Origin: Bactericera cockerelli
Lineage: Eukaryota > Arthropoda > Insecta > Hemiptera > Triozidae
DNA: 64,000 bases
Assembly: GCA_024516035.1 (NCBI GenBank)
Contig: CM044959.1
Location: 18,682,525 to 18,746,524 of the forward strand
Direction of reading: 5' to 3'
In this document: positions 10,894 through 23,738 of the stretch, in pieces
Position numbering within the stretch: the first letter of the stretch is position 1
Layout of the letters: the number at the start of each line of letters is the position of its first letter
Translations under genes and position numbers: made by a program
Notes under the pieces: model-generated
What the model was told of the DNA's origin: nothing
Databases searched by the model: none
Seen by the model: only the letters and a program-made list of their open reading frames with translations

Positions 10894-11270
10894 TGAAAAG
10901 AGAGAACTTACCTTTAAAGATTGACGACGTGCGGCAAATAGAAAAAATAATTTGAAAAATAATTGAAAATTTTGCCCGATACCAAAAGCTAGAGCACTTT
11001 TAAAAGTATCGAGGTCCGAACGGTACGAGAGTTGAGAATACACTGAAGCAAGGACCCCCAGCTCGGGCCTAACCTAACCCGAACTACCTGTCTTATCATG
11101 GAAAATTTCAAAAGGTTCCCATGGGAAGTTCGAATTTGGAGGTTCTCACAAGGTAAAATGGCTCTATAATGATGACGTACGAGGAAAATTAAGTCCGAAA
11201 CGGTAGGGGAAGGGGGGGTACTTCTCAAGGTGGGTCGAGCTGCAGCTCTGACCTAAAATACCTAATTTTG

Positions 11271-11505
11271 GCAGCGTCGATGGCGTGTTGCATGCACCGG
11301 TTCTTGTAGGATCACCGAAGTTAAGCAAAGTCAAGCGAGGTGAAGATTACGTAATGCTGGTATTCCGGCCCAACCTAAGCTGCTGGGCGAGTTTAATGTG
11401 GGTGGCGAGCAGGTTTGTGTGTTTCCTGCGAATGGAGGGTAAAACCCCCGTTCTATATGACAAAGCAGGACGTGAAACAGGACGTTAAATCCTACTAAAA
11501 CTAAC
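11271..11505 (+). repeat. 5S rRNA-derived SINE, copy 1
   Basis: The 5' part resembles 5S rRNA (CAGCGTCGATGGCGTGTTGC, CCGGTTCTTGTAGGATCACC, GAAGTTAAGCAAAGTC). It then passes into the domain shared with SINE4 (GGGTGGCGAGCAGGTTTGTG, GAATGGAGGGTAAAACCCCC) and ends with GACGTTAAAT. It is bordered by the exact 16-bp direct repeat AAAATACCTAATTTTG at 11255-11270 and 11506-11521, proof of insertion by target-primed reverse transcription. Confidence 0.92.
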
Positions 11506-11521
11506 AAAATACCTAATTTTG

Positions 11522-12380
11522 AACGTCAAGGATGAGGGTTTTATTTCCTCAAGGAGGAGTACTTATTTCTGAAAGCATTTTTTCCAAGATTGGTGAACTT
11601 TCATGTTTTATTGCATTGATCATGTTCCATCAATCTCCTATGTGACTTCACAGAAGCTTGAATAAAAAAAAAAAAAAAAAAAAAAACGATAAGCGATTAA
11701 ACCCAGTTAAAAAAAGAGAGAAAAAAAAGATACTCTTGAACTTTCGCACGAGCCGTCCCCAACACCTGAATTCTTCTTTCCACCTTGTATACAGAAAGAA
11801 ATACTCATGTCAGTGACAAATTTTCTTCCGCTATTTTGATTTCAAACCTTGCCGGGGTCTGTGTTCCCAGCATATCTCTTTCTCATCTCAAGTGGTCCTT
11901 GTCATCTTGGACCTAATCCTCTTATCTCGAGACCAAGCGGCCACTAATCTGATTCTGTAGAACATTGATAAGATTGATCAAACGAAGAGATAGTGTTGTG
12001 ATAGCTTACAATTGAATACTACGTTCAGACAACTAATATATGATAGAACATTTAGAAAGGTTTGAAGTGTGTTTAATTTGAAAAAAAAGAGTAATAAGTT
12101 ACACATATTTTGAATTTAACAGTCTTTAACCACGAGCTAGATTCATTTGCTTCTTTCTTTTCAAATTCCAAATATTATGTACATTTATGTACTTTTTACT
12201 TGTTCGAATCCGATGCATAAAAATTAGAATTTGCGCTTTCAATAAATCTTTCGAGGCCAAAGGTACTTCACATTAATTTTGATGTAAGTCTTTTTTATGA
12301 AAAAGACTCGGCTTTGAAATACTATTCTCCTGCTCCTGCTAATACCGCTTGAATTCAGATATGACATCTAGAAATGTAAA
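11522..12380. other. Intergenic, no gene seen
   Basis: AT-rich DNA with a long A run at 11665-11686. No coding frame or recognised repeat apart from that run. Confidence 0.5.
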
Positions 12381-12700
12381 TCATGAACACCCTATAGCTC
12401 AGGATAGTCTCTGGTATGAATCATGAACACCCTGTACCTCAGGATAGTCTTCGGTATGAATCATGAACACCCTGTACCTCAGGATAGTCTTCGGTATGAA
12501 TCATGAACACCCCGTAGCTCAGGATAGTCTCAGGTATGAATCATGAGCACCCTGTAGCTCAGGATAGTCTCTGGTATGAATCATGAACACCCTGTAGCTC
12601 AGGATAGTCTCCGGTATGAATCATGAACACCCTGTAGCTCAGGATAGTCTCTGGTATGAATCATGAGCACCCTGTAGCTCAGGATAGTCTTCGGTATGAA
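12381..12700. repeat. Minisatellite, eight 40-bp units
   Basis: Eight units start every 40 bp from 12381 with TCATGAACACCCTGTAGCTC or a one- to two-base variant, followed by AGGATAGTCTCTGGTATGAA. The array ends abruptly at TCGTGACAGTCAGG. Confidence 0.95.
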
Positions 12701-13346
12701 TCGTGACAGTCAGGACACTGTCCAGGCAGCCTGGTGATGATATATTCTCATTCAAATGATATAAACGCTACAACATTTCATTCAAACACGTCAATAAATC
12801 TTCAATATACCCAAAGCCAATACCAGTCCGTGTTGTCATGTTGCTATGGATACCCGGGATCAATGCTCATTATAGCCAGCGAGGAGAGTTCCTGCAGATC
12901 TTATCGCGCCAGGATATTGTTAGAAGTTCTGGCCGGTAAAGTTCTGGCCGTTCTCTTCACCAGACAGGGGACATGATGTTGTCCACCAAACACTGCAAGG
13001 ATAAGTTACATAGAGCACTATATCCTTATCTTACATAGAACGTACGAGAAGAGCTCACTTGATCCAAGCGGAGTGCACCTTGACAATGTAGACTCATTAT
13101 TTCGTACGATTCTTTTGAATCTTAAGTGAAAAAAAATCGTTCTAGGAATATTTATGGCGAGTTAAAACTAAAGTTAGAAAACAGAGAGGATTCCTACGCG
13201 ATCACGATCAAAGAAGAGCAACATTTCGGTCAATGACAGACTTATAAGTCGAATTGTTATGGTTCAGCCTCATTTACTTCCCTAATTGGACCAAGGACAC
13301 TCATAGGCAGTTTTTGACTCTATTATGTTAAGAAGATTACGTAATG
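12701..13346. other. Intergenic, no gene seen
   Basis: No domain or repeat was recognised. The 80-codon open frame at 12734-12976 has no family signature and is treated as chance. Confidence 0.45.
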
Positions 13347-13472
13347 AAAGTTATCATATTTGTGTTGATCACAATTGTGATAGGATCACAATTTTGCTTA
13401 ACTTGGGACTTGATCTGGCAACTTCCGATTACAAGTCCGCCGCCTTATCCATGAAGCTACTGAGGTCGGTAA
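13347..13472 (-). repeat. SINE2 copy
   Basis: The minus strand carries ACCTCAGTAGCTTCATGGAT, GGACTTGTAATCGG and the start of the body, then GATCACAATTGTGATCAACA and ATATGATAACTTT. The middle is partly rearranged relative to the other copies. Confidence 0.7.
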
Positions 13473-13570
13473 GATTAGGTAAAGATCTTCCATGACAGAA
13501 GTGTGCAAGATTAAGAATTTGGAATTTTAAATTTGATTGGACCACTTTTCATTAAAAAGGCTAAATTGTC

Positions 13571-13782
13571 TGTCCCGGTAGCTTATTGGTAAAAGCGTTA
13601 CTATGTGAATCCAGAGATTCCAGAGGTCGCGGGTTCGAAACCCAACCGGGACAAGACAAGTTATCCTCCCGCATTTGGGATTTTACCACATAATAATACG
13701 TCTTGGGCTTACTGCTGGAATAATGGGACTTAATAGTCCTAATGGGGCAGTATAAATAAGGCGATATTACTATTATTATTAA
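13571..13782 (+). repeat. SINE3 copy
   Basis: The tRNA-like head starts TGTCCCGGTAGCTTATTGGT and ends CGGGTTCGAAACCCAACCGG then GACA, so an 8-bp acceptor-like stem TGTCCCGG/CCGGGACA is still visible. The body contains ATCCTCCCGCATTTGGGATT, GGCTTACTGCTGGAATAATG and GGGGCAGTATAAATAAGGC, with an ATT tail. Other copies are at 44522, 48724, 49675 and 62727. Confidence 0.85.
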
Positions 13783-14727
13783 TATGGATTTACCTTCAAA
13801 ATTTAGCATTGAAAGCATTTCGACATGTTAATTGATATAGGAAACTGAATTGTCTGTGTTTCTTCAGTGTGGTTTAATTCGATTTTTTTTAATTCGATCT
13901 TCGAAGAATCAAGTAAGTTGCTTCTTTGACACATTGTTGTGAACTAGCGTCAAGTGGTCAAGTGAATTTATTGAGGATCAATTCTTTTCTGGCGAGACTT
14001 CTGTGCAAAATCAAAGTACCTTTCACTGTATTTCAACATTTCACAGAGTTTTTATAGATAGAAAAGCATAAAAAGAAAGCAACACACAATTACAAGGAGA
14101 CCATTGGAAACAACCGTTCACACTTGTCCAACACGATTTGCCCATGTACAACTCTCTGCATGAAAACATATGTAAAATCTATTGCAGGCAACATTAGGTA
14201 TGTATATTCTATGGTACAAAACATGTACACAACACTCACTGTACAAAATTACACTTGTGCTGAACAAATGTACATAATAATATACATATTTTAAGATATA
14301 AAATGCACATGTACATATAAAGGTAACTAAAAAAAAAATAGATTAGTCAAATATGTATAATACAATGTACAATTGTACATACATGGGTACTTATATACTA
14401 GACGTACTCACGAATAAGAGCTATGCAAAGAATTGCCATTAGAATTGTCATGGAAACAGAACGCTTTACATTTTGTGTCATATATTGCCAACAGGACACG
14501 CCCCCTTTCCTTTTCAATTAGTGAAATCAAATACATATATTGATACTGGTTTTTGGCAAGAGAGCAAAAACATATACCTACGAGTGCATATAAACAAAAA
14601 GTCAGTTCCATTTAAATGATACTGTGGAGTTGCTAGCTTGGAATTTGGAATGCTCGCAAGAAATTTGGTGGCGTAACAGTCTCCGACTATCTGAGTTCTT
14701 TCCTCGGTACATTATGATCAATGGTAG
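13783..14727. other. Intergenic, no gene seen
   Basis: AT-rich with many TGTACA-type words around 14140-14390. No credible coding frame. Confidence 0.5.
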
Positions 14728-14950
14728 TGCACCGGTAGTCAAGTGGTTAAAGCGCCAGTCTGGTAATCCAGGTAGTGTAGGGATCCGTTGGTTCGAATCC
14801 CACCCAGTGCATGAATTTTTCCTCATTAATTTGAGTTTGTGACCACATATTATAATAAAACTCTGAGAGTTAGGTGGTAGAAAATGCTTTGAGCATTAAC
14901 CTCGCCTGGTGGCTACCTTCCACTAAAGAGTGTTATTATTATCATTATTA
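14728..14950 (+). repeat. SINE1 copy with nearly full head
   Basis: It starts TGCACCGGTAGTCAAGTGGT and the head closes with CCCAGTGCA, so the tRNA acceptor stem is still visible. Body and ATT tail match the copy at 7945. Confidence 0.85.
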
Positions 14951-15703
14951 TGTGATTTGAGATGGCATGAATCTGTTTTAAAAATGTCTTGCAATGGCAG
15001 TAATTATTAATTTGGAGCCGGTTACTATTGGTAGTATTGGTGCACAGGGGACAGAGCGCGAGCCTTGTAATACTGCTAATTGATCCATGCATGGTGCATG
15101 CGGAGCTTCTATTGACGTGGAGCAAGCTTAATCATGCCACTTCCCAATTTATACCGCACTCCTATCGTCGACATTTCAAAAATTCTGTCTTTCAGGCAAC
15201 CGATGATGTTTCAAAATCAAGAAAATCTAAATCTCAGTAGCCACGTTCTTTGAAATCCTCTTGAAAATGAACAAGATATAGCACGGAGTGCACCGTGCCC
15301 ATAGAACACAGCTTGCAGATCTGCAGTGAGCTATACCTTGTAGTGCGCTGCTATAATGGAGGGAACTGCATTGATAACAGGCTACTGATAAGCGACCAAA
15401 TGGACATCAGCAATATTATCTGTTCCATTGTTTTGCAAAATGAAATGTTAGATATTTCGCGAACCAAGGTAAGAATTTTTGCAGATCCGATCTCTCGCTG
15501 TTCGACCCAGCTATTGTTGGTGTCTCTATTATGTGCATCTTCATTCCCGTGGGAGCTGATTGGACAACAGAAAGAAGCGGAGAGGGAGCGACGCTGGGAT
15601 ATCCACTAAAAAAAAAAAAAAATACAAACTCAACATTTAATAGTCCCTAGCAAAATTTAATTTCACAAAAAAAGGATTTTGTATGGTAATTATTGTCATT
15701 ATC
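14951..15703. other. Intergenic, no gene seen
   Basis: Frames at 15028-15240 and 15295-15609 have no recognisable domain and no splice-linked partner. Poly(A) lies at 15608-15621. Confidence 0.4.
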
Positions 15704-15716
15704 AAGGAGGATATCT

Positions 15717-15979
15717 AGCCAGCGTCGATGGCATGTTGAATACACCGGTTCCCTTCAGAACACAGAAGTTAAGCGACATCCAGCGAGGTTAAGACTTGGA
15801 TGGGTGACCATTCAAATTCTAATTCTCGTGACGCTGGCTTTTCCCGGCCCCACTCAGGCTGGGTGAGGTCAATGTGAGTAGCAGGTTTGTGAGTTTCCTG
15901 CGAATGGAGGGTAAAACCCCCGTCGTGATATGACCATGGCAGTTGAAAGCGACGTTAAACCTCACTTTAAAAAAAAAAA
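15717..15979 (+). repeat. 5S rRNA-derived SINE, copy 2, with poly(A) tail
   Basis: The head keeps strong 5S rRNA features: GCCAGCGTCGATGGC at the start, AAGTTAAGCG (A box), and ACTTGGATGGGTGACC (C box), closing with GACGCTGGC, which pairs with the start. Next come the shared SINE4 domain (CAGGCTGGGTGAGGTCAATG, GAATGGAGGGTAAAACCCCC) and an A tail. The 13-bp direct repeat AAGGAGGATATCT at 15704-15716 and 15980-15992 is its target duplication. This is the better preserved of the two copies. Confidence 0.95.
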
Positions 15980-15992
15980 AAGGAGGATATCT

Positions 15993-17834
15993 CTATCGTG
16001 TAAAATTGGCAGCTCTCCGAAAAGAGCCCTTTAGCGCTCCTGAATATATTTCTTGGTTCTACCAAAAAGGCTGTCAAGTTAATCAATTATCAGAGAAAAA
16101 TCCAACACTTCGGCCGAGGTGTGAAGAACGCCTATACAAAGAAAGAGACAGCCCGGCAGAGTGTAAGGCAACGGAAAACATAGTTCCCATGCATTTCATG
16201 TACATTTTACATGATTTTCAGAAAGTGCATTTTTTATTGCAGAAATGAGCTCTACGGCGAAAAAGGAATTTTTAATTTCGAAAGCCATGAAATTTAAGTT
16301 AGGACGTCCATGCTTGCCATTGAATTCCAAAGCCACAAATGAAAGTTTTCGACGGTGTGATGGCAACTGGTTGAACTTGAGAGAATATACCTTCTTTCGG
16401 CCTAATTAAAAGTTCGTTTTGTAACGCTAATAAAACCAAAGGCTGTGGAGGTGAGGTCAGACGCGAAGAATATTAAACCAAGCAAGATTCCGATTATTCA
16501 ATTTCAATTTTCAAGGACCATAAAAAGCCCTTTTACTTCCGAGAAATTTCTAATATTGGAAATCGGAAGTATTTTGTTCGTTTTTGTAAAAAAAAAAAAA
16601 AAAAAAATATTTTCTTGCTCCGATTTTTTATGAAGATTTGCTGGAGAAAATGTGGTTACTGAACGGGTTACCGGTATTGAAATCGGACCCGGGGTATCTG
16701 ATGGCAAACGTAAATATTAAAGTACTCGCAAGTACAAGTAGGTACCAAACATGTACATTACATAGAGGTACAATGGTGTATATAACTAAAAAGTTGAAAA
16801 ACACCACTTTAATATAATAGAATATAGACATAGAGGTATCTATGTACGAGTATATTGGTACTAAAAAAAATTGACCGCAACACAGCTAAGACATGGTCTA
16901 TTGACTATTGTGTTAGGTGGTTAGGTGTTAAGTTAAAAGGATACGAAACGGATGAGTCAACTGTTGACTTGAAATATTATTACATACTACTAAAGTGATA
17001 CACTATTATCTATATTTTTCGGATAAATGTCGGAAGCAAAATTTAGAATTCGATAAAATCTTTTTAATTTCTAACCAATAAAAAGTTCTAACAGCATGTC
17101 AAATAATACATCGTTGTTTAGGATTAGGATTAGGACTGGTAAAAAAAAGATAAGCGAAAATATAAAAAGACTTAATTATGATAAAAAAAAATCAGTCTGT
17201 AGTAGGATAAAACATTGATCAGCAACGTGATTGCTCCCAAGCCTATGCTTGTCCCATGTAAGTACTTTTATGTATACGTCGTAATTATGATATGAACCAC
17301 CTAATGATTAATAATTTTCTTCAAATTCTCATTTCTTGGGAAAATTTCTGAATTAAGTCGTACCTACATGAAAAATATTTTTCCCTACCAAGAAAAAAGC
17401 AAAATGAATTTCAACGGATACCATGCATCTACTTTTAAAATTAATTAAGAAATTAGAATATTCATTAGGTATTTTCCATAAATAGATTTTGCTAATTTTC
17501 TGAAGTTATTAGCGGACAGAACATTAATTGTTTCAAACAGGAAAATCATATCTCACTTGATGACCATAACTTCCATTTTTGTAATACTTTTCTGTACCGA
17601 GGAGTAATACTTGCTGCTTAACAATGCAAGACTTTGCCAACTCACTAGAAGTAGTAAAATAAATCTGACGTGCACAAGATTAATAATAATAATAATAATA
17701 ATAATAATTAAAAATATTTAATCAACATTTTTGCAGAAAATTAAAAACAACCACATCAAATTTAATCAACAAAGGTATTTCAAATCAACATCCATAAAAC
17801 TACACCATTATGGAATTTGAAAAGTGCAATTACT
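15993..17834. other. Intergenic; one hairpin repeat and simple repeats
   Basis: AT-rich, no gene seen. It contains copy 2 of the CTTCCGATTTCTAAT hairpin repeat (about 16530-16575), an A run at 16589-16607 and an (AAT)n run at 17683-17709. Confidence 0.5.
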
Positions 17835-18046
17835 TATAATAACACTTTTTAGTGGAAGGTAACCACCAAGCGAGGTTAATGGGTAAAGCATTTTCTACCA
17901 ATAACTTTAGAGTCTTATTATAATGTGGTCAACAAACTCAATTAAATAAGGACAAATTCATGCACTAGATGGGATTCGAACTAACGGATCCCTACGCTAT
18001 ACCTGGATTACCAGACTAGTGCGTTAACCACTTGACTACCTTGTTT
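17835..18046 (-). repeat. SINE1 copy
   Basis: The minus strand shows GGTAGTCAAGTGGTTAACGC, CTAGTCTGGTAATCCAGG, GTTCGAATCCCATC, and the body through AACCTCGCTTGGTGGTTACC. Confidence 0.85.
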
Positions 18047-21000
18047 GCAATAGTGCAGGAAATTTATACGTGAACGATCAGCATCTTTTCCGTTACTGGT
18101 GTTTTTGCAGAACTTTCTAGATTTACAGGTTGACCACCACAACTGCTTCTATCACCACCACCGTGCCTGGGCCCGTGACTGTTGTGGTCTAGTCTATGGT
18201 GGGACTGTGGACACTCTCATTGTTCATAACAATTTGCAGGAAGACAAATTGCACTTCATAAATCACAAACCGACACAAGGTCGCATAGAGATATCAGTGT
18301 AGAACACAATTCGGTACGTAGTAGAGACAACATATTTATTCAAAGTTTCAAACAGCACAAACGCCTACGGCCAAGTGTCCGCTCAACACCATGGGAATAT
18401 TATCGGAGACAATATCTGCTCAATGCATTACATATTACACTTCCTCCAAAGTGCAACTTTGATGGACATGATACTATATTGACGTAAAAGGAGTGAACAT
18501 TAAATTGATTTTTCACACTTTGAACTGAAATGAGTGATTTCAAATGGGACAGAGTTTCCCACTATATATTTTTTCTGCCAAGTAAAAAATTCCGACAAAA
18601 ATACGTATAAAAGAACCAGGAACAATGCAGTACGTCTGGCAATTTCCTGTGTCAGAGAAATATTTCGCGCTGTTTTTAACCCTCAGATAAACATGACGGA
18701 AAGTAAAGCATTCAACTTTATGCATAATTCTAGCTGAAAAGCTTAGCCCAAAAGACTTCAGTGAAATCAGGCAACAACTGAAACTAAAATAATGGTTAGC
18801 TCTTTTTAATTTTTTATCCAACTTCTTACAAAAAGCTTCAGGTTGTTTGAGTCTGCCAGCACTGATTTTATCAGAAGCCGAAGACATATTTTACAAAATA
18901 TGCACTATGTACATGTACAATGTAACATACAAACAATAATTACTGTATACTATGAACTGTTACTAATAGAAAACAGTAGAACGAGTGATCTGGTATTTCT
19001 GGTTGTAAGAGTGTGCAAATTTTATGCACGCTAGAAGTTCATCAGGATGTAAGCTTCACAATCGCGGGGTTCCGGAAACATCAACAACAAGCGAATAATA
19101 GAGAGAAACATACTGAATTAAAGTGGCAACTTGGAGGATAGGAGAGGTAATAGCGCATAGCTCCATCAGAAATAAATTTGAATATTGGGTACTCTAACAG
19201 AAGACATTATTATGTGCCTAATATAGTACTACATATACCACAACATAGTTGCTATGTTTATAACCTCAGGTTCTTCATTTAATCTGACGGTTGAGAGAGG
19301 ACAGGAAGCCTCGTTACATCAACAGTAACTTCTGCATGTGAGATTCAGTCTCTGTCTTGTGATGAAACAATATGTGTCTCCTTGTGCATATTATGCGGGC
19401 CATAACTGCGCATTGAAATCCTTATTTCAAGGTATTGGTATAAAATGGGAGAACTCTAAAAAGATGCATACGACACAAGGTAGAAAAGAAATAGTAATAG
19501 AAATGGTAGGTAAAACCAAGAAACTCTTTAAAACATGAACAGTAATGAAAACATGAACAAAATGATAATGTGCTTCTAAAAACCCATCACATAAATCTCC
19601 AAGACACTGAGCACAAACCAAACGAAGAAGCAAAGAAAAGCAGTCCCGACAACTGAACGAGAAGTAAGATATGATAGAGGTGATGGTTTAATAACCACAC
19701 AAGAGTGAATAATGCAAATGCAATAACTGATACCTCTATTCATTAATTAATTAAAAATGCAGCAACTGATAAAGACGGAGCACCTGTGACGTATGAACAA
19801 CTACAAGCTATAAATAATGCAACAAATTTAATGGAATAATCATTCGAATTAACAAAGCTTGCATTGGTGAGTCTGGGTGGTATTGGTATGGCAGTGGTAC
19901 CTAGTACTGAGTCTGTCATGGTGGTTATCTGGTGGTACTAAGTTTGTCATGCTGGTACTCTGGTGGTACTTTGTCTGTCGAGGTATTGCTTGGATCTATC
20001 ATAGTGTTGGGTGTAGGTATAATTCGTGAAGTTTTACGTCGTCTGGGTGCTTGAGATGTTGTAAGTATAATTCGTTATGTTATAAGTCGTCTCGGTTAAA
20101 ACAGCCACCGAAAAAGTTTGGAGTTATCATCTAATCTTGTGCTTTTGATCTATTTATGTGTGACAAAACTTAACGTTTCTTGACATTGGTAGACTTCATT
20201 GAACTGCTAAAGAAGGGGCTTTACAGTTTAAACTGACTTGGACCATCCAGTCAAAGAGAGCTTGTCTGATGTTAACCCATCAAGATCTAATCCACTTCAC
20301 GAGAAACGCAAATAAATTAAAACCAGGCGTTATGAATACTTCATTGCAAATTGCATGCAAAAATTGAATTTTTATTCAAACAGGGTGTCTCAGGAGCAGG
20401 AACTACAGAAAGATGTTGAAAATCCTACAAAAAAATTCTTTACCTTTTTCATAACAATCCCAAGCACATTGCAGCTAACAGCGCCAGCGTGCAAATGAGT
20501 ACCAAATTCTGTAAGGGAGAATCCTTATAAAATTTGGAGTAATTGCGGTAAATATTGACAGTTCTGCTACATGCGACACTACTGATCACTACTGACACTA
20601 TATTAGATTATAATAACAAAATAAAGAATATAAGAATAAGAATAAACGTGCAGAAGAGAAAATTCCTTGCCTATTATTAGTTGTAGTTGTAATATACAAG
20701 TATTCCCACTACGATGAAGAAATTTGAGCATTCCCTGCAAATACATATGAATATTTTTATGTTCCAGCTACACTTATGCGTTTTCCAAACACACAGTAAA
20801 CACAGCATGCTTGGTGGAAACAGCAAATTGCCATACAATCGTTTTCCTGATCCTACGCATCGGGATTACACATGTATACAAGTGATAATTAAAATGCAAT
20901 TTTATACATGCTAATAACATACGAACATGCATATGACATATGCACTTTTTATATATTAATTTCAAAAAATGAGGTCTTGATTAGGTACTTACATACTGAA

Positions 21001-23738
21001 ATGTTGAAATGGCGGAGTGGTTTGACGGACGGGCGAATCCGACATTTGATTGATGGGTGTTGGGAAATTACACCGGACCAACACACAAAGGTACGCCACA
21101 TGGAACAAAGAATAAATAAAGAACAATGAGAAAAACATGAACTAGGTGAGCTTCATGTTGGCAGAACTTTAATTTACATGATAGGTATCATAATTTAATC
21201 GTGTTATGCTAATGTTAATTTTCTTTTACCGAAGGATGTGACAGACTTTGCCATGTGATCGTAATATCTGTTAATTTATGTTTTATACTCACTTCCGTGG
21301 TACCTGTACTAAATTTCGCATTTGCCCTTAGGATAATGCCAAAATTGAATTTTTTTTTGCATAGGCTATAAAAAAATACATGTATAGATTCTGAAAGCCA
21401 GCACGAGCAGTATTTAAAGACTATTGATGCATTTCTGATCACCTACTGTTGAGGCTGTTGGCTGTATAAGTTCAATATACCGAAAAAATTCTACAACCAT
21501 GATTTACATTTCATTCTATGTATTTGAAATAAAACTACAGTATTACTTTTCTATACCAAAAGCTAGCAGTTCCCGGTTTAAACATGGCTATGTGTTAGCT
21601 TATTCTGGATTGCTGGTTTGTAATTTCTATTTGGGAATGGAATGACAATTGAAACGGACGTTAAAAAATATATACCTATCTACCATTACAGTGTATTTCT
21701 AAATCATTTCTTCTTCTTCTCTTTCTGAATGATAAAACTGACGGACAATCAAGATTTTGGGTATAATATTTGTGCACAAGTCAGTTAAATTGTACAAATA
21801 GAAAAGTAAGTCTGTCGTCCGATATAAGTTGTGTTGTATGTTGTATAGACCATTTCGTCAGCTGTATACATTCATAAATATAGAAAATGCAAATACATAT
21901 ACTATTAATTATAGCAGTATTACCTATCCGAGCAATTCACACAGTCAGAGTCCAAGTATACAACCAATGTACAGGGAGTTAAAAAATACTTCCAGCAAAG
22001 GTCTAAAATAACAGCGATAAGTTGCGGTTTCAATCCCGGTCCACAAATATCGTATGTTTCTCGTTTGTTATTAAAAAGTTCTATACGTGATGAGCAGGTC
22101 AAAACCTTTATAAAGAACAACTTTCAGGGCTAATGGTGGATATGCTTAACTTTTTGTTATAATATAAATCATGTTTTCCCAAGGACTTCAGATTCAAAGT
22201 TAGGCATGACCCCATAAACGAATGGACTTCTGAGAAAGCCAAAGATAGGAAAAAATGGCAACACATTGTATGGGCAGCCAACGACTCACCGGGCTGTAGA
22301 TCATTGTTAATAATTTGTATCTTTTTTTAGCCTACTTAAAAGTACAGAGCAGGTAATCTTATCACATCAACTTTCACGATACCCACTATAAGAGCACTGA
22401 GAGTCGAAGACTAAGGCCTGGGACATATTCAATAAACTCGGTCCAGGCACCGCGTGATTTACAACCGACACGACCGTACCTTAACATGCGCCCAAGCCAT
22501 AGGGGGGGCTCCTCGAGTAATATGCACCCCGCTAAACATATCGCGCTTGTCAGGATGGCGAAATATGCGCGTCCAAATCTTGTTGCGCATTCTAGATGGG
22601 ACCGGAGCGACCGTTTGTAATTAATATTGATTTATACGGATTGGAAATCAGTAAAGCGTACATTGACGACATAACTACACATTGATTTTTTTTGATTTAT
22701 TAAATGTGGCAGGATTCTCAATTTATGAGCTTTTCCATCCAACCACAAAATTCGTGTAGTCTTATTCTAAAGGTTTTAAGAATTTGACTACACAGGATTT
22801 AAACATTTCTAACGTTTGTGCATTTCTTGCCTCCATCGGTATTGTATTCTACAACCGGACTGCTATATGATGTGGAAAAAGTCAACTCAGGGACGCTATA
22901 GAAACCGCGATTTGGTCGCTAGTAGCGACTCACTACACATGGCGGTGTGGACGGACCCTAAGGGTGGCTTAAAATACTATCAGAGTATCAAGGATATAAA
23001 TGAGATAATTTTGCGACTTAGTTGTCTTATACATACATATGTAGGTCATAGTGATCTTTGGAACCCGCAATAAGTGAGTTACTGTGCGGTAATAGTTTGT
23101 TATTGAAAATTCTAAGTTTTGGTTCACCACTTTTTCGCAGTTTTATTAAAATTGCATAATAGTACTTATACTTTGTGTGTCACTGTCAAATCATAAAAAA
23201 TCCGATCGCTTCTAAAGCAATAAGAAAACATCCCATCAATATTAGCCCTAAATACATGTCAAGCTTGCTTTCCTCCATATTTAACTAGACGGTTAAAAAA
23301 ACAAGAAAAATGGACAGTATGTATGTACGTGCGAGTGCATATTTGAATTTTAACGGCCACTGTCTAGTAGAGTGCCCAGGGCAGAAATGTGCCGCTTCTT
23401 GTAAAATTGACGGGTGAGATGAGGGCTATTAAAATAATATATCCTCTACTTTTTTATTACTCTTTATTTTGGGTTTTTTTTTATATAAAAAAAACACACC
23501 ACTTAGGTTCTCGCACCTTGTTAAGAAGTTAGGGACAGGAGGACAGGTGGTTTATTTTTTATTTAACATCTAGGAATTATGGTAATAAAGACAGGTGTCC
23601 AGTACTTTCAGATCAGATCAATCAAACTAAGGAACTCACTACTAATACTACTGCTATATTACGGTGACTACTATTAACTACCCGTCTATGTACATATCTA
23701 TCTATGTACATTGTAAATATACTATTGCGAGTCTTCTT
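18047..23738. other. Long intergenic stretch, no gene seen
   Basis: No frame longer than about 115 codons is present and none shows a domain. Noted parts are: a run of degenerate GGTGGTACT and GTCTGTCATG words at 19870-19980; a SINE tail fragment at about 21635-21672 (ACAATTGAAACGGACGTTAA) like the end of the 5S-derived SINEs; and a GC-richer island at 22390-22640 with CCGCGTGATTT, CATATCGCGCTTG and AAATATGCGCGTCC. Confidence 0.45.

Larger units (their letters stand above)
5913..11258. mobile_element. Element B: 5.3-kb TIR transposon containing minisatellites
   Basis: The ends are a perfect 36-bp inverted repeat beginning TTTTAGGTCAGAGCTGCAGC and ending TTGAGA, flanked on both sides by TA. 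The element holds a decayed ORF on the minus strand, one SINE1 insertion and two tandem arrays. No transposase was recognised, so it is probably non-autonomous or dead. A TA target duplication would fit Tc1/mariner-like or several other superfamilies; the superfamily is unassigned. The right TIR end forms part of the target duplication of the 5S-derived SINE at 11271, so that SINE is younger. Confidence 0.72.

Noticed and set aside
18099..18302. 67-codon frame with a His-rich segment as a small gene
   Set aside because: No domain, no splice partner, adjacent to a SINE, no supporting context.
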